Source: Boseongicola sp.
GTDB taxonomy: Bacteria > Pseudomonadota > Alphaproteobacteria > Rhodobacterales > Rhodobacteraceae
DNA: 46,541 nucleotides
Direction of reading: 5' to 3'
NCBI GenBank assembly: GCA_028824715.1
Contig: JAPPCV010000046.1
Span: 1 to 46,541 of the forward strand
Numbering within the stretch: position 1 is the first letter of the stretch; each line of letters starts with the position of its first letter. Position numbers and translations under genes: made by a program. Below the pieces are notes generated by a model. The model saw only the letters and a program-made list of their open reading frames with translations. It made no database searches and was not told the origin of the DNA. Shown here piece by piece: positions 36,228 through 46,128 of this stretch.

Positions 36228-36905
36228 TCAGCTTCCTGCGGATGCATTGTCTCTCGCGAAGAGCCAATGTGCAAACAGGCCGGCCACGACCGCCCCAACC
36301 AGTTCCGCAGCAACGAAGCCCGGAACGTCCAAGGGGCGAATTCCCGAAAAGCTGTCCGTGAATCCCCGTGCAATCGCGACGGCGGGATTGGCGAACGAAG
36401 TCGACGAAGTGAACCAGTAGGCGGCCCCGATGAACAGGCCGACAAGCCAGGGCACGGCTTCCGGTCGCTGTCGAATCCCCGCCAGGATGACCAGCACCAG
36501 TCCGAATGCCGCCACCGCTTCCGCGAGCCACATCGCGCCGCCCGTTCGCACTGTCGTTGAGGCCTGGATGACCGGCTGCGCGAACATCAGGTGCGCAAGG
36601 AATGTGCCCGACACGCCGCCGGCGACCTGGGTGATCGCAAACGCCAGGGCATGAAGACCGGAAATCTCGCGCCTGATCAGGAATGCGAGCGTGACGGCCG
36701 GATTGAAATGCGCGCCGGAAACGGGGCCAAGGGCCGTGATCAGAACAACCAGAATGGCCCCGGTCGGAAGGGCGTTGCAAAGGAGCTGAAGCGCAACGTC
36801 ATCCGTCAGCCGCTCGGCCATGATGCCAGAACCGACAACGGTCACGACCAGAAGCCCCGTGCCCAAAGCCTCTGACGCCAGATGTCGGATCGGAATCCCT
36901 TGCAT
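36228..36905 (-). CDS. MIP family channel (aquaporin-like)
   Basis: A 225-residue six-helix channel of the major intrinsic protein family. The two NPA loops are at 68-70 (GAHFNPAVT) and 173-175 (SFANPAVAIAR), with R180 in the selectivity-filter position. This makes it a water or small neutral solute pore; similar short MIP proteins with arsenic genes conduct arsenite, but no ars genes are here. The ATG at 36905 overlaps the serA stop (TGATG). Confidence 0.9.
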   Translation of the reverse strand: MQGIPIRHLASEALGTGLLVVTVVGSGIMAERLTDDVALQLLCNALPTGAILVVLITALGPVSGAHFNPAVTLAFLIRREISGLHALAFAITQVAGGVSGTFLAHLMFAQPVIQASTTVRTGGAMWLAEAVAAFGLVLVILAGIRQRPEAVPWLVGLFIGAAYWFTSSTSFANPAVAIARGFTDSFSGIRPLDVPGFVAAELVGAVVAGLFAHWLFARDNASAGS

Positions 36906-38500
36906 CACGCCACGTCGAATTGCAGTGGGCGAACCTGGCCAAAGAGTCCGGTCTTGCGCAACTGGTCCAGCGCCGCATGGGGAACAGGCTCATCGACGTA
37001 GAGAAGAGCGATCGCATCGCCGTTCTTCTCGGATCGGCCCAGCGTGAAGTTCGCGATGTTGACACCGTTCGAACCAAGCGTGGTGCCGAGGGTTCCGATG
37101 ATCCCCGGGACGTCCTCGTTGGTCGTGTATACCATGTGTGCGCCGATCTCCGCGTCGATGTTGATGCCCTTGATCTGGATGAACCTGGGCTTGCCGTCGC
37201 TGAACACCGTCCCCGCGATTGACCGCTCACGCCGATCGGTGACGATCGTAAGCTTGATGTAGGCGTCAAAGACGCCTGACTTGGCCTGGGTCGTGGTCGA
37301 GCACTTGATGCCCCGGTCCTTCGCAATGACCGGCGCCGAGACCATGTTCACGTCCTCGTTGGAGGCCTTCAGGATTCCCGCCATCGCCGCCGCGTTCAGG
37401 GCATCGGTGTTCATGCTGGCCACTTCCCCGTCAAACAGCAGGTTGATCGCCCGGATCGGCTCCTCGGTAAGCTGCCCTGCAAATGTGCCGAGATGGTCCG
37501 CGAGCTTCACCCAAGGCCCCATGATCTTCGCTTCCTCACCGGTGATCGAGGGCATGTTGATCGCGTTTGTCACGGCACCCGTCAGCAGGAAATCCGACAT
37601 CTGCTCGGCCACCTGGATGGCCACGTTTTCCTGCGCCTCCGTCGTGGAGGCGCCAAGATGCGGCGTCGCGACGACATTCGGCAGGTTGAAGAGCGGAGAA
37701 TCGGTCGCGGGCTCCTCGGCAAACACGTCAAGTGCCGCGCCAGCCACATGTCCCGATTGGAGCGCCTCCGCCAGCGCCGCCTCGTCAAGCAGGCCGCCGC
37801 GCGCGCAGTTGATCACGCGTGCCCCGGGTTTCATCCGCTTGATTGCGTCCGCGGAAAGAATGTTCCGCGTCTTGTCGGTCAGCGGCACGTGAAGCGTGAT
37901 GAAGTCGGACCGGGCCAGCAACTCGTCCAGATCGACCTTCTCGACTCCCAGCTTCCCGGCACGCTCCTCGGCAAGGAACGGATCATGTGCAATCACCTTC
38001 ATCCGCAGCCCGCGCGCACGCGCGATGACGATCGAGCCAATGTTTCCGGCGCCGATCACGCCGAGCGTCTTGCCTGTCAATTCCACTCCGAGGAAGCGCG
38101 ACTTCTCCCACTTTCCGGCGTGGGTCGAAACGCTCGCCGCCGGGATCTGGCGGGCGACCGCGAACATCAGGGCGATTGCATGCTCGGCAGTGGTGATTGA
38201 ATTGCCGAACGGCGTGTTCATCACGATCACGCCCTTCTTCGATGCGGCGGGGACCTCCACGTTGTCGACGCCGATGCCTGCGCGACCCACGACCTTGAGC
38301 CTGGATGCCGCGTCGAGGAGTTTCGCGGTCACCTTGGTCGCCGACCGGATGGCCAGCCCGTCGTACCTGCCTATGGCTGCAAGCAATCGATCCTTGTCCC
38401 GTCCCAACTCTGGTTCGAAGGTGACGTCCAGGCCCCTGTTCCTGAATATCCGGACCGCCGCCTCGGAAAGATTGTCGCTTACCAGCACCCTTGGTGTCAT
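36905..38500 (-). CDS. serA: D-3-phosphoglycerate dehydrogenase
   Basis: A 531-residue enzyme that opens serine synthesis by oxidising 3-phosphoglycerate. The substrate and NAD domains contain VGRAGIGVDNV and VIGAGNIGSIV, with INCARGG and VDEAALAEAL-like catalytic-loop context; an intervening domain and a C-terminal ACT domain with NEDVPGIIGTLGTTLGSNGV follow, giving the long form that is usually serine-sensitive. The ATG at 38500 is the homology start; the frame is open upstream. It lies 89 bp after serC and is probably co-transcribed. Confidence 0.96.
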   Translation of the reverse strand: MTPRVLVSDNLSEAAVRIFRNRGLDVTFEPELGRDKDRLLAAIGRYDGLAIRSATKVTAKLLDAASRLKVVGRAGIGVDNVEVPAASKKGVIVMNTPFGNSITTAEHAIALMFAVARQIPAASVSTHAGKWEKSRFLGVELTGKTLGVIGAGNIGSIVIARARGLRMKVIAHDPFLAEERAGKLGVEKVDLDELLARSDFITLHVPLTDKTRNILSADAIKRMKPGARVINCARGGLLDEAALAEALQSGHVAGAALDVFAEEPATDSPLFNLPNVVATPHLGASTTEAQENVAIQVAEQMSDFLLTGAVTNAINMPSITGEEAKIMGPWVKLADHLGTFAGQLTEEPIRAINLLFDGEVASMNTDALNAAAMAGILKASNEDVNMVSAPVIAKDRGIKCSTTTQAKSGVFDAYIKLTIVTDRRERSIAGTVFSDGKPRFIQIKGINIDAEIGAHMVYTTNEDVPGIIGTLGTTLGSNGVNIANFTLGRSEKNGDAIALLYVDEPVPHAALDQLRKTGLFGQVRPLQFDVA

Positions 38501-38589
38501 TGCTGCCTGTTCCTCTCTCGTCTCCACATGCGATGCGGTTGCCTGTCCGGCGCATGGCCATGGACCGCAACCAGCGCGAATTCCCGGCC

Positions 38590-39753
<1,164 letters not shown>

Positions 39754-39770
39754 TCTCAATATCCTTCCAG

Positions 39771-39840
39771 ATATGCGCCCCTCGTTGGGGAGGAGTGTCC
39801 CGAGCCCGCGAATAAGGGTGCACGGACCCTTTCGCAAGGC
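39771..39840 (-). ncRNA. serC leader RNA (two-hairpin motif)
   Basis: On the serC transcript two hairpins precede the ribosome-binding site. The first, spanning 39835 to 39808, pairs GCGAA with TTCGC and AGGGT with ACCCT around a CCGTGC loop, with a two-base bulge. The second, at 39790-39778, pairs CCCC with GGGG around a five-base loop. Two hairpins just before the start codon of a serC-serA operon is the arrangement of the serC RNA motif reported in Alphaproteobacteria, thought to regulate the operon; I match it by position and shape, not by a covariance search. Confidence 0.6.
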
Positions 39841-39896
39841 ACAAATTGCCGCTAGAGCCGCTGCAACGGAACCGACGCTACACGGCTGACCAACCC

Positions 39897-40754
39897 ATGC
39901 CCGTCATCTCGCTGATCGCGCCTCGCGGACTCCTGGATCCGGCCCTGGTCTCGTCGCTGCAGGGCGCGTTCGGCGCGACCGGAGACGCCGTGTGGCTTGC
40001 TCCGGACGAGGCCGCCGAGTTTCCCGTTGCGGCACGTCCCGGCAATCTCGACGAGGTTCGAGGGGGAATTGCCGGACAAGCCGTGGACCTGAACTTCATC
40101 GATGACGGCGATCGCCGGAAGTCCCTTCTGATCGCCGACATGGACATGACCATGATCGGGCAGGAGTGCATCGACGAACTCGCCGCCGAAGCCGGTGTCG
40201 GCGAGAAGGTTGCAAGCATCACCGCCCGAGCCATGAGCGGCGAGCTCGAATTCACCGAAGCGGTTGCCGAACGGGTCGGCCTGATGAAGGGCCTGTCGAT
40301 CCGTGCGATCGAGCATGTCCTCGAGACCCGCATCACCCTTGCCTCAGGCGGCAAGACGCTGGTGCGGACAATGAAGGCACATGGCGCCCGCACGGCCTTG
40401 GTCTCCGGCGGATTTGTCCAGTTCGCCGCACGCGTCAGCGAACTGCTCGGATTCGATGATGTCCGCGCGAATGCGCTTCTCGTCGAGAACGGCCGCCTCA
40501 CCGGGGACGTGAAGCGCCCCATTCTCGGTCAGGACGCCAAGGTGGAGGTGCTGACCAGGCTTTCGCCCGATGCATCCCGTGCGATCGCGATCGGAGACGG
40601 GGCAAACGATCTTGGCATGATCACCCGTGCAGGCATGGGGGTCGCCATGCATGCCAAGCCGGTCGTCGCAAGCGCCGCGCCGCTGCGGATCGATCACTCG
40701 GACCTGACCGCCTGTCTTTTTCTCCAAGGCTACTCAATCGAGGAATTTTCCTGA
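39897..40754 (+). CDS. serB: Phosphoserine phosphatase
   Basis: A 285-residue HAD-family phosphatase that completes serine synthesis. The nucleophile motif DMDMT has D81 and D83, and SGGF plus [12 protein letters not shown] complete the HAD site. An N-terminal extension of about 70 residues precedes the phosphatase core, as in proteobacterial SerB. The ATG at 39897 is the homology start. It diverges from serC, so all three serine genes share one 143-bp control region. Confidence 0.95.
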   Translation: MPVISLIAPRGLLDPALVSSLQGAFGATGDAVWLAPDEAAEFPVAARPGNLDEVRGGIAGQAVDLNFIDDGDRRKSLLIADMDMTMIGQECIDELAAEAGVGEKVASITARAMSGELEFTEAVAERVGLMKGLSIRAIEHVLETRITLASGGKTLVRTMKAHGARTALVSGGFVQFAARVSELLGFDDVRANALLVENGRLTGDVKRPILGQDAKVEVLTRLSPDASRAIAIGDGANDLGMITRAGMGVAMHAKPVVASAAPLRIDHSDLTACLFLQGYSIEEFS

Positions 40755-40814
40755 CTGGTCCGCGCAAAGGGCCTTGCGCACACGGTAGCCGGGCACCCCA
40801 GGACGGAGTGTCTC

Positions 40815-41501
40815 TCACGCAAGGTAGCGCGCCAGTGCGCCATGAGGATTCGCGAACAGGTCGCCGGTGTCCTCCGCGGGTCGAAGCTGCCCGTCTTCCA
40901 TGAAAATCGTTTGCCGGGCCACGCGCCTGGCGTCTTCGGGATCGTGGGTCACCATCAGCACGGTCTTGTCAGCCAGCAACGACTTGACCAGGGTCAGCAT
41001 CTCCAGCCGCAACGCCGGACCAAGGGCGGAAAACGCCTCGTCCATCAGCACAAGGGGACGGTCCGTCAGAAAGGCGCGTGCCAGCGCCACCCGGCTCTGC
41101 TGCCCGCCCGAAAGCTCCCCAGGCATCCGTGCCCCCATTCCGTCAAGGCCAACCGCCGCAAGCGCTTCTGCGGCACGTTCCCTTGCGGCAGGCAGGGGCC
41201 GGGCGCGAGGCGATGCGCCAAGAGCGACATTGGTAGCCGCATCGAGGTGCGGAAAGAGATTGTTGTCCTGGAAGAGCACTGCCACCGGCCTCTCGCCAGG
41301 TGCAAGCGCCGTCAAGTCGGATCCGTTCCAGCAAACGCGGCCCTCATCCGGAAGCTCGAACCCGGCAATCAGCGACATCAACGTGGACTTGCCGCCCCCC
41401 GAAGGACCAATGACCGCGACGATTCCCGGCCCTTCCACCGACCCGTCCGCGTGCAGCACGAATTCTTCTCGCCGGAAGGCAATGCGGTCAAGCGTCAGCA
41501 C
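40815..41501 (-). CDS. thiQ: Thiamine ABC transporter ATP-binding protein
   Basis: A 228-residue ATPase of the thiamine/TPP importer. Walker A is GPSGGGKST at 32-40, the Q-loop LFQDNNLFPHL, the signature LSGGQQSRVALARA, Walker B LVLMDEAF and the H-loop VTHDPEDA. The Walker B tail reads DEA where DEP is usual. Its start overlaps the end of thiP by 14 bp. Last gene of the riboswitch-controlled operon. Confidence 0.93.
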   Translation of the reverse strand: MLTLDRIAFRREEFVLHADGSVEGPGIVAVIGPSGGGKSTLMSLIAGFELPDEGRVCWNGSDLTALAPGERPVAVLFQDNNLFPHLDAATNVALGASPRARPLPAARERAAEALAAVGLDGMGARMPGELSGGQQSRVALARAFLTDRPLVLMDEAFSALGPALRLEMLTLVKSLLADKTVLMVTHDPEDARRVARQTIFMEDGQLRPAEDTGDLFANPHGALARYLA

Positions 41502-43053
41502 GCCGCGCTCCCCTGTCCAATATCCAGAACACCCCGAAACTCAGCGCAAGGAGCAAGACGGCGGCCCCGCCTGCCTCTTCCATCCGATACGCTCCCATGA
41601 GCCGATAGACCTGCAGCGGCAGCGTCGCCGTGTCGGGATCGGCAAAGAGCGCTATCACGCCAAGATCCCCCATCGAAAGCGCAGCCGCCAGACCGGCCGA
41701 GAATCCGAGCGGTCGCCGGAGGCGAGGCAGGACAACGAGCCTGAGGCGCACCCAACCATGCAGGCCCAGCGTATCGGCCAGACGGCCGTATTCCGACTCG
41801 ATTGTCCGGCAGGCTGGCACGAGCGAGCGAAGCGCGAACGGCAGTGTCACGAACGCGTTCACAAGCGCCGTGACAGGCAAGGCAAGCGCTTCGGGATTGG
41901 CAACGGGATGAATGAGCACGAAGAGCCCGGTGCCAAGAACGAGTGGCGACGCCGCCAATGCGGTCAGGCCCGCCGTTTCGATCCAGCCGCCTTGGCTCTT
42001 CAGGCGCGTCGCCGCCAGGGCCATCACGACAGAAAGTGCGACCACAATGACGGTCGACGCACCAGCCACGCCAAGCGAACGAAGGGCCGACACCCAGACG
42101 GCCTGCGGAAGACCAAGGACTTCCGGCAGGCCGCGCGCCACGGCGGACGCGATCGGCACGAGGAGAAACAAGGCTGCGAACAGGATCAGGATTCCGTCAA
42201 GCAGCTTCAAGACAGGCGTGCGCCCGTCCCAGCGCATCATGGGGCGATCAAGCCCATGCGCGAATCCAGCGTGACGCAGGACCCGATAGGCGAGCAGCGC
42301 CAGGAACACCGTGATTGCCAGCTGGATTAGCGACAGGAAAGCGGCACGGTCGAGATCGAACTCGAACCGGAGGGCCTGATAGATCGCCAGTTCCACCGTG
42401 GTCGCACGTGGCCCGCCGCCAAGCGTGAGAGCCACTGCAAAGCTCATGGTGCAGAGCACGAAGATCACCAGCGCGGCGCCCGGCACGACTTGCCGCAGCA
42501 TCGGCCACTCCAGATGCCGGTTCACGGCGCTCGCATCCATGCCGAGGCTCGCAGCCAGACGAAAGCGCTCGGACGGGATCTCATGCCAGCCCTGCAGGAC
42601 GAGCCGCGTTGCCAGCGGAAGGTTGAAGAAGACGTGCGCCAGGACGACGCCATGGAGCCCGTAGATCGAGATCTGCGGCAGCCCCATCATTCCAAGCCCG
42701 GCATTGACCAGCCCGCCCCGTCCAAAGACGGCCAGCAACCCGAAGATGGCAACGATCACCGGCAGCAGAAAGGGCGCGCCGAGGAGAGTGACGAGAGCTC
42801 CGCGACCCGGAAACCGCCGTCGCGCGAGCGCCCGGGCAACCGGCACCGCGAGGGCCACGCTGAACGTCGCCGACAGAAACGCCTGCCACAGCGTGAACCG
42901 GATTGCAGCCCAGTCCGCCCGGGCCAGGCCACTGCCCGGCTCCGCGACACGGATGATCGCGACGGTCGCAAGCAGGATCAGCAAAGGGATCGCCGCGGCA
43001 GCGGCGATCCCGATGGCGCCTGTGGCACCTAGCGGCTGAGCGCGTTCAGCCAT
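41488..43053 (-). CDS. thiP: Thiamine ABC transporter permease
   Basis: A 521-residue inner-membrane permease with about twelve hydrophobic segments, made of two tandem transport modules. Each has the EAA-type loop that contacts ThiQ; the first is near ASLGMDASAVNRHLEWPMLR and the second near LADTLGLHGWVRLRLVVLPR. It overlaps the end of thiB by 25 bp and the start of thiQ by 14 bp. Confidence 0.93.
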   Translation of the reverse strand: MAERAQPLGATGAIGIAAAAAIPLLILLATVAIIRVAEPGSGLARADWAAIRFTLWQAFLSATFSVALAVPVARALARRRFPGRGALVTLLGAPFLLPVIVAIFGLLAVFGRGGLVNAGLGMMGLPQISIYGLHGVVLAHVFFNLPLATRLVLQGWHEIPSERFRLAASLGMDASAVNRHLEWPMLRQVVPGAALVIFVLCTMSFAVALTLGGGPRATTVELAIYQALRFEFDLDRAAFLSLIQLAITVFLALLAYRVLRHAGFAHGLDRPMMRWDGRTPVLKLLDGILILFAALFLLVPIASAVARGLPEVLGLPQAVWVSALRSLGVAGASTVIVVALSVVMALAATRLKSQGGWIETAGLTALAASPLVLGTGLFVLIHPVANPEALALPVTALVNAFVTLPFALRSLVPACRTIESEYGRLADTLGLHGWVRLRLVVLPRLRRPLGFSAGLAAALSMGDLGVIALFADPDTATLPLQVYRLMGAYRMEEAGGAAVLLLALSFGVFWILDRGARRADA

Positions 43054-44018
43054 TCATCCAGTGCAGGGCCACGGGCGGAACGCGCCTCCGCTGCCGAAAA
43101 CAGCAATGGCTTCGCGGGCTGGATCAACGTCTCGAAGCCGTCCGGCAGGCCGTCGTCCGGAATGGCGGCGGGATACATCCAGTTCGTTGTCGGAATGATT
43201 GCCTGGAACGCGTCGGCAAGCATGAACGCCAGGAACCGGTCCGCCAGTTCCGGCTGGTCCGTCGACGCCAGCTTGCCAGCCACCTCGACCTGCATGTAGT
43301 GGCCCTCCGCGAACGGCGCCGCGGCCTTGCTGGCATCCCCTTCCGCAATCAGGTGATAGGCGGGCGAGGTCGTGTAGGACAGGACCATGTCGGCCTCGCC
43401 TTCCAGGAACATGCCGTAGGCCTCGGACCAGCCCGGCGTGACCGTCACGACATTGTCGGCAAGCGCGCTCCAGATTTCCGCCGCGCGGTCCCCGTAGGCA
43501 GCCTTGACCCACAGGAGAAGTCCGAGTCCAGGCGTGGACGAGCGCGGATCCTGTATGACGATGGACACGTTGCTGTCGGCAAGTTCCTCGAAGCTTTGCG
43601 GAACGCCTTGCAGGCCGGTGTCATGCACGAACGCGAAGTAGCCCCAGTCATAGGGCAGGAAGGTCTCGTCCTCCCAAGCGACCGGCACGTCGAGGTCAAC
43701 GACGGTGCCGCCATGAGGCGCGAAGAGCCCGGTGGCCTCGGCCTCGGCCGTCAGGTTGGTGTCGATTCCGAGCACGATGTCGGCCTCGCTCCGCTCGCCT
43801 TCCAGCTTGACGCGCGCCAGAAGCGCTGCGCCGTCTCCTGCGGCCAAGAATTTGAGATCACACTTGCACGTCTCTTCGAAGGCGGCCTCGACGGCAGGGC
43901 CTGGTCCCCAGTCCGACGCGAAGCTGTCATACGTGATGACGGTGAGTTCTGGCAGGTTCCCGGCCGTGGCAGCGCCAGCTGCCAGGACAAGTCCTGCACC
44001 AAGGCATGGAATTCGCAT
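43029..44018 (-). CDS. thiB: Thiamine ABC transporter substrate-binding protein
   Basis: A 329-residue periplasmic binding protein. The signal peptide covers about residues 1-19 and the mature protein begins near NLPELTVITYDSFASDWGPG, the usual ThiB opening. ADIVLGIDTNL and TTNWMYPA-type segments further on match the family that binds thiamine, TMP and TPP. First gene after the TPP riboswitch. Confidence 0.93.
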   Translation of the reverse strand: MRIPCLGAGLVLAAGAATAGNLPELTVITYDSFASDWGPGPAVEAAFEETCKCDLKFLAAGDGAALLARVKLEGERSEADIVLGIDTNLTAEAEATGLFAPHGGTVVDLDVPVAWEDETFLPYDWGYFAFVHDTGLQGVPQSFEELADSNVSIVIQDPRSSTPGLGLLLWVKAAYGDRAAEIWSALADNVVTVTPGWSEAYGMFLEGEADMVLSYTTSPAYHLIAEGDASKAAAPFAEGHYMQVEVAGKLASTDQPELADRFLAFMLADAFQAIIPTTNWMYPAAIPDDGLPDGFETLIQPAKPLLFSAAEARSARGPALDEWLNALSR

Positions 44019-44063
44019 CTCTCACTCCTTGTTTCAGGACGGGGGAAAGGATGAGGATGCTCG

Positions 44064-44145
44064 ACCTTCCCTCCGCCGGCGTTATCCGGTTCAGGTTCAA
44101 CGGGTTCGCGGAATTGCATCTCAGCCTTGGAAGGCACCCCGAGGT
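44064..44145 (-). promoter_or_regulatory. TPP riboswitch (THI element) upstream of thiBPQ
   Basis: On the minus strand the leader reads ACCTCGGGGTGCC, then GGCTGAGA, then AACCCGTTGAACCTGAACC and GGATAACGCCGGCGGAGGGA, ending AAGGT, which matches the conserved THI-box parts in order. P1 pairs ACCT with AGGT at the two ends. It would reduce thiBPQ expression when TPP is plentiful. The aptamer ends about 45 bases before the thiB start, room for a Shine-Dalgarno-sequestering helix. Confidence 0.95.
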
Positions 44146-44567
44146 ATCTCGTTCATAGCGGCCTCTCATGTTCGCGGCAACCCTCGCTTTGGCCCGATGC
44201 GAAGGCGGACTCGAATTTCGCCGCGACATCCTCGACGTCGCTGCCGAGGAAGGTGCGAATAGGGACTCGCTCCGGTGACACCATGAAATCTTCGCCATCT
44301 TGCGCAAGAATGAAGATGTAAGGGACTAACCATCTTGGGCCTCGGTCTGGCCATCCGCGACGTCTTCAGCGAGCTCAAACTGACCCAAACCGCGCTGAAG
44401 TACGAGAGATTCCTAGATAAGTCGGCCACTCGAACAGCACGAACTTCATAGTGGCCCGTCTGCCGGACTCCATGCCCGACATGTTGCCCCGGTCGTGAAT
44501 GTTGGCCGACGCGTTGCGGCTGGCGCGGTCCCTGGGCCCGACGATCTCCGCAAGAACTCGAATGGCG
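44146..44567. other. 422-bp interval between the riboswitch and tumA, coding-like debris
   Basis: No complete known gene is visible. On the minus strand a 43-codon ORF (44284 down to 44153), open further upstream, contains VPIRTFLGSDVEDVAAKFES and looks protein-like; it ends eight bases before the TPP riboswitch. A 24-codon frame at 44449-44375 starts MKFVLFEWPTYLG. On the plus strand LKLTQTALKYERFLDK near 44378-44425 also looks protein-like. I identify none of them. Local GC is lower than in the core genes. Confidence 0.35.
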
Positions 44568-44927
44568 CTAAGCCGCAGCGCTCACATCGAATTCGAAGTG
44601 AATGCGGGCATAAGGGAATTCGACCCCCTTGTCGGTACGGTCGATGACCCCTGCGTTGATGAGCGTGATCACGTCGCGATGCACGGCCTGCACGTCGCGA
44701 CCGACACGCCGGGCAACCTCCCGGATCGACAAGGTTCCCTGCTCTGCCAACGCCTTCACGATTGTGAGGCGGGACGGGGCCAGAACCCGGTGCATGTCGT
44801 CGTAGCTGCCGAAATCGAGCGTGGGGTTGGCTTCGACGGCTTTCCCGGCCAAGGCGCAATTCCCCGCCGCGACAAAGCGGGCCTTGGCGTCGGCTGCAGT
44901 GCTCAGGCGAACGGTCAGAGTGTTCAT
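44568..44927 (-). CDS. HTH regulator, TumA-like antitoxin (HVO_A0114 family)
   Basis: A 119-residue protein with a winged helix-turn-helix in the C-terminal half: PSRLTIVKALAEQGTLSIRE followed by VARRVGRDVQAVHRDVITLI. I recognise this as the HVO_A0114-type putative antitoxin that accompanies TumE toxins. The start at 44927 overlaps the stop of the toxin gene (ATGA), and toxin precedes antitoxin in the operon. The antitoxin frame is intact although the toxin is broken. Confidence 0.8.
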   Translation of the reverse strand: MNTLTVRLSTAADAKARFVAAGNCALAGKAVEANPTLDFGSYDDMHRVLAPSRLTIVKALAEQGTLSIREVARRVGRDVQAVHRDVITLINAGVIDRTDKGVEFPYARIHFEFDVSAAA

Positions 44928-45215
44928 TCCAGCATCCTTTCCATGTCGGCCTGGAAGGCATCATAGAGCGCTTCCAGGGATGTGAACGCAATGGACTCCT
45001 CAACGCCCCCTATGTGCCGGTGATCGCCTTTTTCCCGCTCATTGTCGTAGCGCAAGACACATTCACCTCTCATCACGAGGGCCAGCCTGTATTTGTAGGG
45101 GTGCTCGCTGCCGGGAACTGGTGTAGGCAGGTGCAGGCAGGTGCCACAGCACGACCTCGAAGAAAGTCGTATCATCTTTCACCGTGCGGGACTTCTCGAT
45201 CAGTTTGGCCTTCAT
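44924..45215 (-). pseudogene. TumE-like toxin (DUF6516), disrupted by a 10-bp tandem duplication
   Basis: Translation from ATG at 45215 gives MKAKLIEKSRTV and FFEVVLWHLP, then loses homology. The downstream frame resumes with TPVPGSEHPYKYRLALV, then CVLRYDNEREKGDHRHIGG and on to the end at 44924, the pattern of TumE/DUF6516 toxins. At the junction the 9-bp unit AGGCAGGTG occurs twice (45125-45133 and 45135-45143) with period 10. Removing one 10-bp copy restores a single frame reading WHLPTPVPG. The toxin is therefore probably inactive. Family and disruption are both read directly; inactivation is inference. Confidence 0.75.
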
Positions 45216-45947
45216 GTTGTCATGGATAACAACAGACAATGGTGTCGTCAATCGGTACAACATGCGCCTGGCAAACCCACCGGCGAAGATGCACTCCCTG
45301 CTCGAAATGCATGGCTACGTCGCAACGTTCCTTGACGCCTCGTCGGGTGCAGGATGTTACATTGATCGATCCTGCACCGACATTTTTCTCGCTCCCAGAC
45401 CGGATTCCCATCCAGATCAGTGGCAGGCCGGGAGGACGATCTTTCCCGGCAGCCCGTTTCCGGTAGCGTCTGCCGTCCGTGCGGGATGACATGCTTCGGC
45501 CTTTCGGCTCAGGCCATCGGCCTTCTCTTGTCAATCGCCCCTTTCGGCCGACAGTGGCCCGCCGATGACCAGCGACAGGAAGCATCGACCCGCGCCATCG
45601 CAATCCGTTCGCCGAGGGGACGCCCGACGCCGCTGTGGCCGTAGCTTAGACAACGCTCCAATGGCACGAGATCAAGGACGGCGACGAAGTGGCCGTGCCT
45701 TTCGTTCGGGGGACCGACCGCCTCCGCAAGAGCGGGGAACAGCTCTCCTTGAAACCGGTATTTTTTTTGCCTGATTGGCGGTCGCCCAAGGACATGGGGC
45801 TCTCTCCTCAGTAGAACTGCCCCTGCATCGAGACACAGCCATCAACCAACTCGTCGATGCCGCCGATGCAGAGTCCCAATCGCTGGCCAGATAGTCCGCC
45901 GACCAGAAGACTGCAGGAGCGTGCACGTGTCCGCGCGGAGCCGACCG
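45216..45947. other. 732-bp interval, gene debris with one coding-like fragment
   Basis: No complete gene is recognised. Between a TAG at 45647 and a TAG at 45812 the plus strand has a 54-codon open frame without ATG, containing IKDGDEVAVPFVRGTDRLRK and LSLKPVFFLPDWRSPKDMGL. It reads like the C terminus of a real protein that has lost its start; I cannot name the family. A run of eight or nine T at 45760-45768 lies inside it. The rest shows only short frames. Confidence 0.4.
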
Positions 45948-46091
45948 ATGCCCGGGCCGACGAAGCTGAACGTCGAAGAGACGGTGGAACGGCTGGGCCC
46001 GCCAGAGGACGTACACGCCAATTCTTGCTGCGACGAGGCCGAAAACGACAATTCGGTGTGCGACAACTGCATCTGCGAATCCTTCCCATGA
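45948..46091 (+). CDS. Small cysteine-rich protein, hypothetical
   Basis: A 47-codon ORF from ATG at 45948 to TGA at 46089, 38 bp ahead of aroC and in the same direction. It starts [17 protein letters not shown] and its second half has five cysteines: a CC pair, then C-x2-C-x-C near the C terminus within acidic sequence. About three quarters of third positions are G or C, as in neighbouring genes, and GGAG lies nine bases before the start. The cysteine pattern suggests metal binding, but I know no family that fits, and the frame could be chance. Confidence 0.35.
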   Translation: MPGPTKLNVEETVERLGPPEDVHANSCCDEAENDNSVCDNCICESFP

Positions 46092-46128
46092 GAAAGGAGA
46101 GCGGGTATTAGGTCCGCAGGAGCAGACC

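Noticed and set aside
45759-45769. T-run as an intrinsic terminator
   Set aside because: The run of T at about 45760-45768 is not preceded by a convincing GC-rich stem at the right distance and lies inside a coding-like fragment.
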